Source of the DNA: Schaalia odontolytica
GTDB taxonomy: Bacteria > Actinomycetota > Actinomycetes > Actinomycetales > Actinomycetaceae
Direction of reading: 5' to 3'
Assembly: GCA_958415245.1 (NCBI GenBank)
Contig: CATYYP010000097.1
Span: 1 to 7,015 of the forward strand
DNA: 7,015 nucleotides
How positions within the stretch are numbered: position 1 is the stretch's first letter; every line of letters begins with the position of its first letter. Below, piece after piece: positions 5,944 through 7,015 of the stretch. The notes beneath the pieces were generated by a model that had not been told where the DNA came from, made no database searches, and saw only the letters and a list, made by a program, of their open reading frames with translations. Both the position numbers and the translations under genes were made by a program.

Positions 5944-6903
5944 GTGAATTCAGGAAACATCATCGGTAACATCGCGTTCATCGTGGTGCTTGCTCTTGTC
6001 GTTTTCGTCGTGGTCTCGCTCGCCCGCGCAGTGCGGATCGTTCCGCAGTCGCAGGCGTACGTCGTGGAGCGCCTTGGTCGGTTCCAGGCGGTCATGCAGG
6101 GTGGTTTCCACCTGCTGGTCCCCTTCGTGGACCGCGTCGCCGCGCGTATCGATCTGCGTGAGCAGGTCGCGAACTTCCCGCCGCAGCCCGTCATCACCGC
6201 CGACCAGGCGATGGTCTCGATCGACTCTGTCATCTATTTCCAGATCACGGATCCGCGCAGCGCGACCTACGAGGTCGCTAACTTCCTGCAGGCGATCGAA
6301 CAGCTGACCGCCACGACGCTGCGTAACCTGATCGGCTCCCTTGACCTGGAGCAGACGCAGACCTCGCGCGAATCGATCAACAAGCAGCTGCGCGGCGTTC
6401 TTGACGAGGCCACGGGTCCGTGGGGCATTCGCGTGACCCGCGTGGAACTCAAGTCCATCGAGCCGCCGCCGCGAGTTCTGGCTGCCATGGAGCAGCAGAT
6501 TACGGCGGAGCGCACCAAGCGTGCCACGATTCTGACGGCCGAGGCCGAGCGTGAGGCCCAGATCAAGAAGGCTGAGGGTGCCAAGCAGGCCGCCGTTCTG
6601 GCCGCGTCTGCCCAGCAGGAAGCACAGGTTCTTCAGGCGAAGGGCCAGAAGGAAGCCCTGATTCTGCAGGCTGAGGGTGCCCGTCAGGCGCAGATCCTGC
6701 GCGCACAGGGTGAGTCTGAAGCCATTCAGACGGTCTTCGCGGCCATCAACGCCGGAAAGGCCACGCCTGAGCTCCTGTCCTATAAGTACCTGGAAATGCT
6801 GCCGAAGATCGCAGACGGCCAGGCGTCCAAGCTGTGGATGCTTCCCTCTGATCTCACCGGCGCACTGGAATCCATCTCGAAGGGTTTCAACTTGGGCAAG
6901 TAG
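5944..6903 (+). CDS. SPFH/band-7 domain protein (QmcA/stomatin-like)
   Basis: Membrane-anchored SPFH protein of 319 residues. One N-terminal transmembrane segment (about 8-27) is followed by the SPFH domain (about 30-185). It includes RIVPQSQAYVVERLGRF (31-47), GGFHLLVPFVDRV (53-65), TADQAMVSIDSVIYFQITDP (85-104) and GIRVTRVELKSIEPP (161-175). Residues 187-263 are an Ala/Gln/Glu-rich helical region built of seven 11-residue repeats, and a conserved tail LLSYKYLEMLPKIADG (277-292) ends the domain. Relatives oligomerise into membrane rings or cages and organise microdomains or control membrane proteases. This is the usual partner of NfeD, encoded 46 bp upstream. The start is GTG 5944, supported by the purine-rich AAAGGAAAG (5930-5938) at good spacing. 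Closest functional analogues are QmcA and bacterial stomatins; it is not HflK/HflC judged by the absence of a neighbouring paralogue. Confidence 0.93.
   Translation: MNSGNIIGNIAFIVVLALVVFVVVSLARAVRIVPQSQAYVVERLGRFQAVMQGGFHLLVPFVDRVAARIDLREQVANFPPQPVITADQAMVSIDSVIYFQITDPRSATYEVANFLQAIEQLTATTLRNLIGSLDLEQTQTSRESINKQLRGVLDEATGPWGIRVTRVELKSIEPPPRVLAAMEQQITAERTKRATILTAEAEREAQIKKAEGAKQAAVLAASAQQEAQVLQAKGQKEALILQAEGARQAQILRAQGESEAIQTVFAAINAGKATPELLSYKYLEMLPKIADGQASKLWMLPSDLTGALESISKGFNLGK
6502..6732 (+). repeat. seven tandem 33-nt codon-level (11-residue) repeats within the SPFH gene
   Basis: Residues 187-263 divide without gaps into seven 11-mers, from TAERTKRATIL through KAEGAKQAAVL and QAEGARQAQIL to RAQGESEAIQT. 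Ala occupies position 2 and position 8 in all seven. Position 11 is Leu in five of seven, and position 4 is Gly or Ala in six of seven. This is a hendecad periodicity, expected for a right-handed or straight coiled coil. Confidence 0.85.
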
Positions 6904-6916
6904 ACTGAAGCCATGC

Positions 6917-6955
6917 CGGGCCGACCGCAGTCCCTGCGGTCGGCCCGTTCATTTT
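6917..6955 (+). terminator. strong intrinsic terminator after the SPFH gene
   Basis: A perfect inverted repeat with 14-bp arms (6917-6930 and 6934-6947; core GGCCGACCGCAG with CTGCGGTCGGCC) has a 3-nt TCC loop. It is followed by the T-rich tail TTCATTTTC (6948-6956). It starts 14 nt after the SPFH stop and ends before the next gene's Shine-Dalgarno, so it closes the ABC-NfeD-SPFH unit. Confidence 0.9.
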
Positions 6956-6961
6956 CTCGAC

Positions 6962-6968
6962 GGGAGGA
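6962..6968 (+). promoter_or_regulatory. ribosome binding site of the partial right-edge gene
   Basis: GGGAGGA lies 5 nt before GTG 6974. Its strength and spacing support that GTG as a real start, although only 14 codons are visible. Confidence 0.65.
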
Positions 6969-6973
6969 CATCG

Positions 6974-7015
6974 GTGGATTCGCATCAGGAATATGTGCTG
7001 CGTGAGGTGGCACAG
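6974..7015 (+). CDS. N-terminus of a probable type I glutamine synthetase (cut by window end)
   Basis: Only the first 14 codons are present, reading MDSHQEYVLREVAQ from a GTG start with an excellent Shine-Dalgarno. From memory, actinobacterial GlnA2-type glutamine synthetases begin MD-x-QQE-F-VLR followed by an acidic helix. Met1, Asp2, Gln5, Glu6, Val8, Leu9 and Arg10 here fit that pattern. If correct, the enzyme would be a type I glutamine synthetase or related gamma-glutamyl ligase (ATP-dependent glutamine formation, or polyamine glutamylation in some paralogues). No catalytic residues are visible, so the call rests on a short N-terminal match and could be wrong. It lies downstream of the SPFH terminator and should have its own promoter or depend on readthrough; no clear promoter is seen in the short gap. 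Confidence 0.55.
   Translation, partial: MDSHQEYVLREVAQ

Noticed and set aside
5328..6233. 301-codon - strand frame opposite nfeD and the SPFH gene
   Set aside because: Spans the junction of two clearly real + strand genes, low-complexity Arg/Thr/Ser-rich product, no start signal.

Overview
This is a GC-rich window whose gene content and gene order point to an actinobacterium, most likely Actinomycetaceae (Schaalia/Actinomyces-like). That placement is an inference from three things: the divergent glgC / GT4 glycogen synthase pair typical of Actinomycetota, an actinobacterial-type GlnA N-terminus at the right edge, and a probable leaderless start. No rRNA, tRNA, mobile element, CRISPR array or phage gene was seen. 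The region looks like ordinary, densely packed chromosome.

Left block (1-1259, + strand): the 3' part of a PrsW-family intramembrane protease gene is translationally coupled (ATGA overlap) to a Nudix hydrolase gene. Middle block (1269-3190, - strand): glgC (ADP-glucose pyrophosphorylase) is followed directly by serB (phosphoserine phosphatase) with coupled stop and start signals. The Nudix and serB genes converge with only 9 bp between their stop codons. The 171-bp divergent region (3191-3361) separates glgC from a + strand GT4 glucosyltransferase of the actinobacterial GlgA/GlgM type (3362-4585). It holds several inverted and direct repeats that could be shared operators. GlgC makes ADP-glucose and the GT4 enzyme uses it, so this is a divergent alpha-glucan synthesis locus.

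Right block (4622-6903, + strand): a stand-alone ABC ATPase gene, probably leaderless, is followed by a short NfeD-family membrane protein and an SPFH/band-7 (QmcA/stomatin-like) protein. NfeD and SPFH proteins are a well-known functional pair in membrane microdomains. The SPFH protein carries seven consecutive in-register 11-residue repeats, predicting a hendecad coiled coil. A strong intrinsic terminator with 14-bp perfect arms closes this block. A new gene then starts 27 bp after the hairpin with a good Shine-Dalgarno. Its 14 visible codons resemble the N-terminus of actinobacterial type I glutamine synthetase (GlnA2-like).

No clearly new biological system is evident. The points most worth a second look are the ABC-NfeD-SPFH cluster, the hendecad array, the repeats between glgC and glgA/glgM, and the glgC-serB coupling. 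Many long alternative-frame ORFs opposite glgC, glgA and nfeD/SPFH are GC-driven shadows.
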